A stretch of 64,000 nucleotides of DNA from Steromphala cineraria (lineage: Eukaryota > Mollusca > Gastropoda > Trochida > Trochidae), in NCBI GenBank assembly GCA_916613615.1, contig OU744734.1:34850801-34914800 (forward strand), in the 5' to 3' direction. Every line of letters starts with the position of its first letter. Position 1 is the stretch's first letter. A program made the position numbers and the translations under genes. Below the pieces are notes generated by a model, which saw only the letters and a list, made by a program, of their open reading frames with translations, made no database searches and had not been told where the DNA came from. Positions 47,390 to 58,280 of the stretch are shown here, in pieces.

Positions 47390-47647
47390 TATTCTATTTA
47401 TTACAAATTAAGTGATGCTTGCTTTCTTTCAACTCAACGAAACACATATTTCAATAATTTCAGCTTCGTTTTCGTTATATTTTTATATTAAAAAAATATA
47501 TTATCAAAATATCACAAACAAGAAGTAAATGACTACAAAGGCAAGGTAACACTTCTTTGGGTGTGTAAGTTTGTTCAAATGTTTCCAATCATATCAGTTT
47601 AAGGAAGAAATATATATGTTCTTATATAGACAAATATTTAACCAACG

Positions 47648-47802
47648 CTATATCCATAGTCCTTGAATAAGGCGTAGGGTATCTACATCAATAACGAGTA
47701 ATGGAACTGTTTTTGACCAAACAGGGTCTGTTTGTTCTGTTTGCGAAATCTTTGAGGTTTGTCTTGGAATTGGTACGTTTTCTTTTCTTTTCGTGAAATC
47801 AC
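47648..47802 (-). CDS. Candidate terminal coding exon (50 codons)
   Basis: The acceptor ATGTATTTGCAG is followed on the minus strand by a frame that uses two bases to complete a split codon (phase 1), then 50 codons and TAG at 47648-47650. The sequence is hydrophilic and basic at the start (DFTKRKENVPIPRQ) and ends in a more hydrophobic WI. It resembles a cytoplasmic C-terminal tail. No family is recognised and no upstream exon was found, so it may belong to a gene extending toward higher coordinates or be fortuitous. Confidence 0.4.
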
Positions 47803-48966
47803 CTGCAAATACATACTACAGTTCTGTTAATGTAATATTTATAGAAAACAAAAGAGACAAGCGCACGGAGGGTATACACGGCAAAACAAGTTAAGTACCA
47901 AAAGGATTCGAAAAGAGATAGATTTATAATTTATAACGAAAAAGTAAAAAGTAAAAACAGCTTTAGATGCAGGCAAACAGTTTTATTTGATTTCGAGGTC
48001 CATACTCTTTGTCAAATGCAACAACTAAACATTTAGTGTTTCCAATTCTACGTTGTTATCAACAATTCAAGCGAAGTTTTGTTTCAAAAACCATTGTAAT
48101 AATTTTTTTTAGAATTAATAGAAATTCAGGACCAATATTGACAACCATTACTATCTGTTGTTATTATTATCTACAATTATTTTATATAAATCCTAACGGA
48201 AAAATAACTTAATTATAATGATAGTCATTATCATGAAACCCAATGACTCTTAATCATATTTTTTCGATTGAAATTGAAATGCTTGTAAAGAAAGTTTATG
48301 AAAACAAGATGACCGAACAAAACGAAATTATTTGCGAATAACAAAGAAAGATAGTGGAGAAAGATAACGCCCTTGGTGAATTCAGACAATATAGTATATT
48401 TAGCATCCCTCGGATTCCAACGAGCACACTGACGGTATTGTTTTGACCCTTGCAGGCCAACTAGCCATACATCAGGTGGCGCTATTCTTCGCCTTGATCA
48501 GAAGTCACGTCCATATAGACACAAACGTGATTTTGATCGAGGTTGAAGGTATTTGAAATCTGATTCGAGTATGAGACGAGTTTTTATCAATGAAGATCTC
48601 ACCTAACACCATTTGATAGTCTGTCATCCAGAGGTTTAGTTAGTTCCAGCCATTAAGACATTACATTACACAGAATATAACAAATGTTATCTTGAAGACC
48701 ACTTACATGTGTTGCGATACAAGCATTACAAACATATATCGTTCTTACTAAAATATTGACTATACAGAGTCCGACAATTTAGACTTAATTGCTGTAAAAT
48801 CACATTTCATTAGATGGACACATGTTAATTTAGGATGTTAATAGAAATCTTCGGAAAGACATTGGATTTGGGGGAATTTGATGATGGACAGTTAAACAAT
48901 GAAATAATATTTCGTCGCAGACAATGTCGACAAGTAAGTAAGGAGTTTAAAAAAAGAGAGTGTTAA

Positions 48967-49115
48967 ATATTTGGAGGTTATAACATGTCACTTTTCATAT
49001 CATACCTACTATCAGCCCAAGACCCCAATATCAGCCCGAGGGCCGCAGGCTGACATGGGTCGAGGGCTGATATTAGGTATGATGTGAAAAGTGACATTTT
49101 GTAACCTTTTTATCA
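48967..49115 (+). mobile_element. Palindrome element with GAGGGCCGCAGGCTG centre
   Basis: The arms (GTCACTTTTCATATCATACC and complement) and the inner pair TATCAGCCC/GGGCTGATA surround a GC-rich centre near 49040. The plan matches the other palindrome elements but the arms are unrelated. The right side continues TTTTTATCATATATC. Confidence 0.65.
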
Positions 49116-49759
49116 TATATCCACCTTTTTCTCTACAACAATTTTATCCAAAAAAAGTTATGGATTTCTTTTTTTTAAATGTAGGCCTATTGTCACAACA
49201 AAAGTTAAAACGACCATGCTTTTAAGGGTTAAGTTTGAGAAAGATACTGTGAGCAGCTCCACTTATTCAAATTATTAGAATATTGAATCCTTTGATGTTT
49301 TAAAAACATTAACAGTTAAAGCATCAACAACATCGTTTTGGGTGAAAATGACGTTACGCTGCAAAGGGAGATAACTCTAACCAAAAGTCCCCCAGGCTGA
49401 TATATTGATATGGATTTGCGAACCGGGCGGCAATATGTGTGCTGTGTCCTTGCCTAGTCAGGTTATGCTGAGAAATAAGTTTTGAGTATTTTTTTTACTA
49501 TGGTAATAAACAGAAAATTATATTCTTGCCAATGATATATTGTGTTTATCAGTATATCCCTCCCCAGGGTAATACGTGTAGGATGAAACATGACCCGCGG
49601 GCATTATTGAAAAGTATGCCCGATGCCAGCACCAATAACCGAGATCGATTTCGGACCCTTAACGGACCCTAAAGAATATGTAAGTGTATATATATCATCC
49701 AAATATCACTAATATCATTAGAGTAAATATCCGTGAATAAATCAAATAAAACAAATATC

Positions 49760-49860
49760 TTTTTTTCATAATTATCCGTCTACCCCCTCGTGTCGTTTTG
49801 TCCGAGGTGAAAGCTTTTTCACACGAGGAAAAATAATCTAATTATCAGTTCTTCTTTAAA
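49760..49860. repeat. Imperfect palindrome
   Basis: ATAATTA...CCCCTCGTGTCG and CACACGAGG...TAATTAT face each other around GAGGTGAAAGCTTTTTCAC. A small or decayed member of the palindrome class. Confidence 0.5.
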
Positions 49861-50718
49861 TGACAGTGACAGAGTAAGTTCAAACATGACTCCAAATTTT
49901 AAAAGCGATCTAAATAAATTGAACTCAACAGTTTCTATAAGATCACAGCAGTATCAACATATTTCATTAAAACTTCATTTAATTGTTTAAAAACTAAGTC
50001 AAATTTGAAAATGCATTCTGTTTTGACGATATGCAGCCTCGAACCAGAACCTTTAACTCCCTTCAGCCAAACTCGACAATGATACAATTGTAAAAAAAAC
50101 AATTTTTATCAATATGTGTTGAAATATGCCATGACATAAATAACGAATGTTGCACATGTGTAATAAACCGAAACGGTAATTTCATTGGTTGGTAGAGAAA
50201 CAGTTGACTTTCATCGTAATGTGGGACAACTATTTATCACCCAAAACTGTGGTCCACATGAGATATCGTTCTGAAAGAATATTTTGAACAAAATCCTGCA
50301 TTCGACAAGAACATGACATAACAAACGTCTTTCATCATCAAGAAATGATGTCACTGGTGTTGTAAAAACAATATGACATCTCAGCTAGGGTATTAATCTC
50401 TATTTATGACATAAACAGTTTATATTTAACTTACGGGTTTTATTTGATATTTTATGGACGATTCTAAAGAAATAGGTTCCCCTTTGTGCTGTCTGTCATA
50501 ATCAACGTGATTTGTTAACGGTTTATAAATTGGATAATACATTACCCGCGGACACAATAACGATATAAGGATGTTTGAAGTGGCTCTGGATAGGCCATCA
50601 GACCCACATATATCGCGGTTCATGTTTCATTTACTCACTATGAAATATTATAATCAATTTTTTATTCTTATGAAAATGCCGGATTTTATATTTATGTATT
50701 GTTTATATTTCAGAAACG

Positions 50719-51939
50719 ATGATGATGAGGAAGAGAATTAAAGAGATACTCGTAGTTTTGTCGGCAGTGACTATGCTAGAATGTATTATTCACTACAAAT
50801 ACGCCATTACCAAATTCAAAGGACAGAGCACGGAGATAAACAGTACAATTGTTGAACATATAATTGCAAGGGCACAGCCAACTTCAAAACATAAAGAAAT
50901 GTTATTTTCTAAGGAACAACAGAGCAGTGCCAAAAACAGCTCATTTCCTGAACATAAAAAACCACACACGCTGGCCAATTCGAAAACACAAGCATTGTCA
51001 AATCCCACGAGAGGGTTGAGCAGTGCTAAAAACTCAATCGCCGAACAAAAACCTCCGGAGTCTACCAACAAAACCCAAGAATTTAAGGAACAAACGATAA
51101 ACGTCAAAGACAACATAACGGCTAAGCACAAAACTCCGCAAATCGCCTCCAAACCACAAAAATTGTCTACCAAAGAACAACCCAATGACGTCAGAAACAG
51201 CTCAACTGCTTCACAAAATCATGAACTGAATTTAACAACAAAAATACCATCGGAAGGATTTCACGTTATCGTAAGTTTTCGGTTGATGAATATATCGAAC
51301 CAAAAAGAAAACGAACGAATGAACGAGTACGTTGATTGTGTGAAGAGCTTCCTAAACAGCTCTTTGGTGAAACAAGTGCACGTGATGCACGACTCTCCCG
51401 AAATGCCCGGATACATCCAGGAGAAGACAGGTACTCACCCCAAGCTCATGCTTCACCAGGTGAAGTCTCCAGATATGGTTCTCACCCTTCACCTGTTCGC
51501 CTTCACCAATCTCCAGGGTGAGATGGTGATCATCACACAGGCTGACATCATGATCGGAGAAGGGTTTGAAAAGCTGAATAGAACGTTCCTCGTGAAAAAT
51601 AGATTGTTCTATTCACTGTCTCGTCACGAGAGAGAATGCTTCACTAAGCCAGATTATTGCAAGAAATATGTGGGATCCCACGATACTTTTGTCTTTGTAC
51701 CCAACGGAACAATAACCGAAGAAGGAAAGAAGATATTATCTCATTTGATCTATAGCTATGGTACAGAAAACACAGTGATGCACGTGTACGCTATATTACT
51801 CAAGTACAAGGTTCTTAACCCGTGTTGGATCTTAAAGATCTACCATCATCACTGTAGTCTTTTTAGAAAGTATACTAAGAAGCAAATTAGAATTAAGACC
51901 AATCATTATAGAAGCAATCCAGTACAGCATCTCATTTGA
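50719..51939 (+). CDS. Type II membrane protein with glycosyltransferase-like domain
   Basis: An intronless CDS of 406 codons. An acceptor-like TTATATTTCAG lies 5 bp before the ATG triplet, so a 5' UTR exon is likely upstream. Residues 1-8 are basic and 9-26 form a hydrophobic anchor (ILVVLSAVTMLECII), giving a Golgi type II topology. Residues 30-175 are a Lys/Ser/Thr/Pro-rich stem with imperfect repeats (SSAKNS..EHKKP) and several N-x-S/T sites. About residues 180-395 form a globular domain: FHVIVSFR, VHVMHD, QADIMIGEGF (about 274), SRHERECF (about 300), GSHDTFVF (about 318), NPC (about 366) and an HHHCSLFRK end. This arrangement resembles GT-A-like nucleotide-sugar transferases found in molluscs; the donor, acceptor and metal site are not known. 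The DI of QADI may play the DxD role. Confidence 0.75.
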   Translation: MMMRKRIKEILVVLSAVTMLECIIHYKYAITKFKGQSTEINSTIVEHIIARAQPTSKHKEMLFSKEQQSSAKNSSFPEHKKPHTLANSKTQALSNPTRGLSSAKNSIAEQKPPESTNKTQEFKEQTINVKDNITAKHKTPQIASKPQKLSTKEQPNDVRNSSTASQNHELNLTTKIPSEGFHVIVSFRLMNISNQKENERMNEYVDCVKSFLNSSLVKQVHVMHDSPEMPGYIQEKTGTHPKLMLHQVKSPDMVLTLHLFAFTNLQGEMVIITQADIMIGEGFEKLNRTFLVKNRLFYSLSRHERECFTKPDYCKKYVGSHDTFVFVPNGTITEEGKKILSHLIYSYGTENTVMHVYAILLKYKVLNPCWILKIYHHHCSLFRKYTKKQIRIKTNHYRSNPVQHLI

Positions 51940-52849
51940 AAGACCTGAAGTTTCATAGTACAATTATGGTAAAACTGAAAGGCTATCGGCTCAATCACTG
52001 AAACCATATCATTCGTCCCTGGTTGTGTTTCTCAACTGAGTACTGTTCTATGGGGTTCTGGCCAGGTTGCCTTGTCTGTGATCTTCACCTTCAATTACTT
52101 CAATAAGCAAGGGGGCCGTCTTTAAAGACTCGATTCTGATTGGCTCCAATGAAAAGACCTTTGAATCAATACTCAGATCTGAATCGAAGGGAGTAACGAG
52201 TATTAGGTTCAATCTGGTTTTAGTGAGATTGTCTTAGACGCAACCAAGATAACGTCATAGTTGTTTTTTTCCAAGGCAGGTATTTATACACGCTAGGCAA
52301 ATATTGTTTTTACACTGATTTACCTCAAACGTTAACAATAATTGACACTGCCCCAAAGCCTTCGATACTTGATTTGAAGCAATAGTGTTCTATCCATTTC
52401 TGTACGACTTGTATCATCACGTTATTTTTGGAAAAGCAAATGGAATTCCGAACACGTAGCACATGCAAGCACATGGTATTGCAAATAAGGTTGAAATGGA
52501 TGATTGACGGAAATTGCATATGTCAGTCACTTAAGCAATATATTAAGAGGAAGAAGCGTAAAATCTTGTTTAACATCTCTTTTAGTGTCCCCATGATCAT
52601 GCCAAAATTGTATCTTCAGATAATCAAACCTCTTTTATACATCGTGATTATCCATAGTCTTAGAATAGATTAAGAATCAAACATAAACCCATGGTGGCCA
52701 TTTTTGTGTGAACACTTATTGTTATTGAGATAGGAAATTGTTTCGCAGAACTAGACTGAACATGTTAGCTTCATTTTACAGCCGCTTCTTTTGATTGAAA
52801 ACATCTTGCAATATGTAACATTTCTTTTCGTTATCGTGGAAAACGTGCT

Positions 52850-53198
52850 ACAGTAGAATGTTTTTTTATAATTTTATATTTCAAATTTTTCACTGATAAT
52901 TGTAAGTTAATGCTAAATGTATTAATTTGACAGTGTCAAAAATGTCATAACACAAGCCAATCATCCATAATCAAAGGACAAAGTATGACGATTCACATAA
53001 AATCCATTTCGGCCATTTTGTATTAACACCTTTAATTCATTTTGTAAAAGGAATCGCATGGCTTAACTTTACGTTATATATTTGAATTATTATTGCTCCA
53101 TTTAGTTTAAATACATTGTCTTTCAATTCGAACCATCAATTTTCATTTTGCTGACATCACCTTATATTCCCATTATAAACGTGCTACTGCCCCTTTAA
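52850..53198 (-). mobile_element. TTAA MITE, GGGGCAGTAGCACG family, one end decayed
   Basis: The right end CGTGCTACTGCCCCTTTAA is intact (TTAA 53195-53198); the left end is mutated around CGTGCTACAGTAGAATG. Internal sequence matches 63478-63818. Confidence 0.8.
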
Positions 53199-53703
53199 GA
53201 TCGTTATAAAGATTTAAATTTGCAATGCAAAGATTAGATAATGACTAACTTGGCAACTCATATGAGACACGAATTGGATTGATATTTTAAACCATAATTG
53301 TTTTACCATTCTTCGCTCCATTGTCGTGATTGTTGCGATTTTTTTGTTATCCTCTCAAAATTTGTTGTTTTTAACTGCCGGGGTTTTAGATAAATCAGTT
53401 ATCTATAGATAGTTAAAGTAAATATTATATGCATGTATTATGATTTTTTAAATGTCTTTGTTGATTTTTAATCTCATATGAATATATATTTTTAAATACT
53501 GAAAGTCATTTTAATTCATCTTTCAATTCATGATTATGATAACATGATAAATGATAAGTTGGGTCCAAAATAATCATTGTAATAACACTATATATTTTGA
53601 TGAAGTTAAATTTGCCTAATATCCAAAAATGTTTACTAAGGAAGTCAAACTACGGCACAAAAGACAAGGTGAAAAAGTGCTTCTTTCTGAATGAAGCGCT
53701 CCA

Positions 53704-53810
53704 TTATACCGTTCTGTTGTTAAATGACGTTTCTTCAATATTCAGCGTGTCTTCCATTTCAGTGTTTTCGTAAGCAAACGAAACTTTGCTTTGTTGTTTC
53801 TCAATAATTA
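53704..53810 (-). CDS. Candidate terminal coding exon (34 codons)
   Basis: The acceptor AAGCAAACAG ends at 53811; two bases complete a phase-1 codon, then 34 codons to TAA at 53704-53706. The product is acidic and polar (KVSFAYENTEMEDTLNIEE), compatible with a cytoplasmic tail with one potential Tyr site. The polypyrimidine tract is weak. No upstream exon was identified. Confidence 0.33.
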
Positions 53811-54321
53811 CTGTTTGCTTTCTTATGGAAAGCATAGATTTTGTTATACACCAATAAATACCAAACGGCGTCTCTGCTCCATGATATGACCTACTCTGTT
53901 GCGAAACATCAACTTCATGACATCAGAATGACATCAGAATGCTTTAACACATCAAAGAAAGAATCATTTGGAACCATTACTTGGATTTAATTGTCGAAAC
54001 AAAATTCTTGAAACACCTCCTTGAAGCTACTCTGCGGTGACACCAAGTTGACGCATAAAAAGTTTTAATGGCAGAGGTTTCCCAAGAATGTGTAAGTTTA
54101 ATTGAGTTAGGAGTAAGGAGTGATTTTTTATGACAAATAGAATCCATCAATGTGTAATATATATGTGATCAAATATTCAATATTCAAATGTTCAATATCA
54201 AACTGCGATGAGATTCCCTATACACAAAATTAGTTACTAAGAATGGTTTCGTGTGTTTATAAATTTATTAACTTGAATATGACAGGGTGATATATAAATA
54301 TTCTCACTGGCCTTGGCTAGA

Positions 54322-54400
54322 GGGATATCCCTTTAGCCGAATCGGTAGAGTGGCTGTACCAACCCGAAGGTCCCGGGTTTGAGTCCCGGTAGAGGTGGTC
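54322..54400 (+). mobile_element. tRNA-like SINE head
   Basis: An A-box-like TAGCCGAATCGGTAGAG and a B-box-like GGGTTTGAGTCCC about 35 bp apart. The ends do not pair into an acceptor stem, so a functional tRNA gene is unlikely. Confidence 0.55.
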
Positions 54401-54966
54401 TCACAATTACTTCTGTAACATGAACTTGGTAGATGTTTGTCTTAATATAAATTTGACTGTTATAACCAAAGTAAGCCTGACAACTATTTACAGCTTGTGT
54501 AAATAAAACGTGTCTTCAAAAAGGGAGACAACTCTTTCGGCCTTATCGGCTTTTTGACTGAAGCGTTGCATCTGAAATTAAAAACTAACCTATCTTTCTT
54601 TTGCTGAAATATATCAGGCATCAAATCAATCTTCTTATGGTTATGTATCAACTGTGAAAAGCTATTATAACGTATGGGCATTGTCGGTTAATTGGTACTC
54701 AATTATATTCATAAGACTTATTCATCTAAATCACAAAGATAATAGAAATATTGCTCGGCTCTACAGATACTCAACATAATCTAAGGAACACTTGTATTGT
54801 GGCCCCTATACACTTTATACCTGAACGCATTGTTAAAGTTATGCACTTTATGAAATAAACACTATCTTTAATTCTTTAATACTGACATATTGGAATGAAA
54901 TACTGGGAGTGATACAGTTTCTGTGCACTGTGATGTCAGAAACAAGGCAGGGGTCGAAAATGAAAA

Positions 54967-55076
54967 TCACAGGATGTCAGATGGCTCAGGTTCAAAGATT
55001 GAAGTATCGTCTTGGGTGACTTTATTGCTTTGAAAGTGAGATCCCTGGTAGTGAAACGCTTTGTGAAGACATTTTC
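54967..55076 (-). CDS. Candidate terminal coding exon (35 codons)
   Basis: A strong acceptor CACTTTTTTTCAG opens on a phase-1 split codon, followed by 35 codons and TGA at 54967-54969. The sequence begins KCLHKAFHYQ and ends acidic with EPEPSDIL, like a receptor tail. With 53704-53810 and 47648-47802 it shares strand and phase, so the three could be alternative last exons or ends of tandem paralogues. No matching transmembrane exon was found. Confidence 0.4.
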
Positions 55077-55221
55077 CTGAAAAAAAGTGATTAAGAATTT
55101 AAAAAGTCCAAAATATTCACAAAATTATTTGAAGTTTAAAATCAGAAGTCCAATGTCAGGTATACATGTCCGTGAACAAAACTTAAAACTAAAAACTTCT
55201 CTTTGAGCCTCGAGTATTCCT

Positions 55222-55310
55222 CAATCTAAATAAATTTAGATCAACAGGTTTTATATTTGGTCATTCTGTTGACAAAATAAAAAATCTGTTGATCTAAATT
55301 TATTTAGATT
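55222..55310. mobile_element. 89-bp foldback element with 10-bp target duplication
   Basis: GAGTATTCCT occurs at 55212-55221 and 55311-55320. The 26-bp inverted termini start CAATCTAAATAAATTTAGAT and continue CAACAG. The interior phrase CAACAGGTTTTATAT also occurs near 46665. Confidence 0.92.
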
Positions 55311-55667
55311 GAGTATTCCTTAACTTCTTTTGAGTAGTGTATAATGTAAAATAAACTATTTATATAAATAGTGGACACAGAACCTGTCCTAAATAGTTAA
55401 CCTTATGACCGGGGAATTTGTTATGAAAATACTTTCAGTTTGGAGTCCCGTATAAATATGCCAAAAGGAATTACTACACTGCAATGCGCAAATGAAACAA
55501 AAAGTCCTTAGAAAATATTTGTGTAAATCAAAAGCTTAAATTAATTTTTTTTCCTTTATTTTTGAAATAAATAATTTCAAACATATAGAGAATGAAATAA
55601 GTTATCTAGTCTGTTTATTTTGCTTGGCGCTCTGAATTCTTTTTGAAAAAGACGGTGACAACTTAAT

Positions 55668-55880
55668 TTTTCAAGAAAAGTTGATAGTTTTGTGTACAGC
55701 ATTAAGAAATCTCTTTCAAGAAAAGTTGATAGTTTTGTGTAAAGCATTAAGAAATCTTTTTCAAGAAAAGTTGATAGTTTTATGTATAGCATTAAGAAAT
55801 CTTTTTCAAGAAAAGTTGATAGTTTTGTGTACAGCATTAAGAAATCTTTTTCAAGAAAAGTTGATAGTTTTGTGTACAGT
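55668..55880. repeat. 45-bp minisatellite
   Basis: Nearly five units of AAGAAAAGTTGATAGTTTTG...AGCATTAAGAAATCT. The period is a multiple of three, which keeps frames open on both strands; these are judged artefacts. Confidence 0.93.
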
Positions 55881-56681
55881 CTTATGTAGCTATGATAAAC
55901 TATGAAACAATACACCGTGAGCTATTATGACCCATTGATGACCTTGGATCTCCTTACAGGAGGCAATGTTTTGGTGTAACAAATATACTGTTGTTGACGT
56001 TCCTTATCCGTAAACATTACTTTTGTCAGTGTGAATTGACAATTTGACACACATTTGAAACTTGTAAAGTTTATTGTACACTTAGACCAACGAACTTACC
56101 ATGAAATATGATAGTGATTGATAATCCTGACAGGGCCTGGTTTAAAGAACTTTCACTAGGCAAAGAAAAATTGAGATAATTGCAAATTGAAAATTGGAAT
56201 TTAAAATAATTGGAAAATTAAGTTGCTATGAATTAGCCACAAAAACCATGCCTGCTTATCTCACTAAAATTCATATTATATATTATATATAAGATATGTC
56301 AGAATTATTACAGAAACAGTTAAAGACACTTCCTCAAGCGTTTTTTGGGAAATAAAACATCTCACAAACATTAATTATTACCAAATATAAGATGATATCT
56401 TTCTTCATAACAAGGAGTTCTTATTCAATTGTACCATGTTCGATTAAACTACATATATCCATTTCCCTTATTGAAATGATTAAAATACTCTCACATTCAA
56501 ATGGCCACATGCAGTTTTGGCATGATACGCGGCACTTCATTCTGCAACTGGTGATAATAAGGGTTTAATGATGAGCTGTTTTACCCACTAACGACAAAAT
56601 GCAGCCAATACTTATATTTAAAAATCAGCTTCAAAATCATATGTCTCGCCTAAAAGTGCCACATAAACGAGCCTCCTTCTT

Positions 56682-56968
56682 GCCTTCTTCCAACACAAAG
56701 CTTAAAACGCCAGTTTCCGAACTGTCAGTTTTATGCCTTTCTGCAGACCCTTGAGTTTTTTGTGCTTGCTCTCTTGCCTGTAGGGGCACTATAGCAGCAA
56801 AGAAAGGTAAAGGGTCTGCAGCAAGGCACTAAATTGACAGTTCGGAAACTGGCGTTTTAGGCTTTGTATAGGAAGATGGCTTTGTGTAGGGAGATGGCTT
56901 TGTGTAGGGAGATGGCTTTGTGTAGGGAGATGGCTTTGTGTAGGGAGATGGCTTTGTGTAGGGAGATG
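56682..56968. mobile_element. Foldback MITE merging into an 18-bp minisatellite
   Basis: Inverted arms (AAAACGCCAGTTTCCGAACT and complement, with CTGCAGACCCTT inside) span 56682-56878. The right terminus GCTTTGTATAGGAAGATG becomes the first of six 18-bp units, GCTTTGTGTAGGGAGATG, to 56968. Confidence 0.82.
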
Positions 56969-56969
56969 G

Positions 56970-57170
56970 CTTCTTGCTTGTCAGAACTTCAGCAACCTAA
57001 TGTCCCTAAAAGATCACTTCGCTCAGAGTCCCAGCTTCAGTTTAGCATTCCAAGAGTTAACCTTGTGACATTTGGACAAAAAGATTTTCCTATGTAGCCA
57101 CATTTCTATGGAACTCTCTGTCCCTAAAACTTCAAGCTTTACAAACTTAGTCTGCTTTCTGAACTGCTCT
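56970..57170 (+). pseudogene. LINE reverse transcriptase C-terminal fossil
   Basis: The plus strand reads KRSLRSESQLQ, IPRVNLVTFGQKDFP and, after a one-base shift, ATFLWNSLSLKLQ, which is the thumb/tail motif of CR1/L2-type LINE proteins. Stops follow within 20 codons. Confidence 0.65.
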
Positions 57171-57172
57171 TG

Positions 57173-57404
57173 AATGAACAGTCCTAACGGGGTATATTTT
57201 TGTGGAAACGAAATTCAAGAAGACGTAGTGATGCATTCTATTCTTTGTCAAATTGTTAAATCTAGAACACCTTAAATGTTACCCCAACTAACATGTATGA
57301 AAGTAAGTATGAAATAATTATGTGATAATCCTGTATAAGTATAAACAGGGAAGTACTCGTGGATTTTGATTCCACAAAAATACCCCAATAGGACTGTCCC
57401 TTTT
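57173..57404. mobile_element. MITE, GGACAGTCC family, second copy
   Basis: ACAGTCCTAACGGGGTAT at the left and ACCCCAATAGGACTGTCCC at the right. The interior TTTGTCAAATTGTTAAATCT is shared with 11441-11690. The terminal TTAA is lost or mutated. Confidence 0.78.
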
Positions 57405-57409
57405 AGGCC

Positions 57410-58280
57410 TTCCTCATCCGTCAAGCTTTTGATTAACTTCATTCCACTCCTCTAATTGCGCTTTGAGCATGATATTAGGCATTTTAATTTTGTTTCAAAA
57501 ACCTTGGTGGAGTGCCTTATAGGCGGCATTACATATATATATATATATACATGTACATGTTTATGTCTATATCTGTCATGTTGCTCATGGCTAAGAGCTT
57601 ACCCTGTAATGGTAACATGTCATGAGTGTTTATCCAATGTAAACAACAGTAAATCATGGCTTTGTTTATGTACATTTAATCCATGCAATAAACATTTTAG
57701 ACAGATATGGAGAGGTCACTAAATGTCCATCTAGGCTAGAATATAATCTACTCAAGGTACCTTCAACCTAGATAGTCAACATGGTACCCCAAAGCTAATC
57801 TACTATGACGGGTATAGACGATACCTAGTCGGTACTCACAGAAATACCATTCTTGTTCCATCATGGTATATATTTATCATCGATACCCCATAATACCCTT
57901 ATATTCGTATCGGGATATGCCTCGTCATGCTACTTGAACATATCCAAAGCAGTTGAAGCTCATCGGTAACCTCATCCGTGTACTGCCAAAATGGATTGGA
58001 AGCGGAGATTTGTTTCCCAACATGTTAACAATACATCAAGTAATTAAATTGTGTGCAAGTTTTAACTAAGATTGAGATGTGTCACTTTTTGGCTAATTGT
58101 CATTTATTTGCATTTGCTAACTAGGAACGTTGAATATTCAAATATTACAGCATTTATTGATGTTCATATATTTCTATCATACTGTGTAAGGGTTACACGT
58201 TTATGCACAAGGACATCTGCAAAATCTGCAATGGGCGATCCTTAGTCAGTTCAGCTGAAGTAATTCTATTTAAGTCCAAA
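57410..58280. other. No gene seen
   Basis: Contains a (TA)n tract near 57531-57549 and a slightly more GC-rich stretch at 57730-57960 without a supported frame. Confidence 0.4.

Noticed and set aside
48420..48560. GC-richer segment with an open frame on each strand
   Set aside because: Neither frame has convincing exon boundaries or recognisable motifs.
55577..55915. Frames on both strands with 15-residue repeats
   Set aside because: They result from a 45-bp minisatellite whose period is divisible by three; no start or splice context supports translation.
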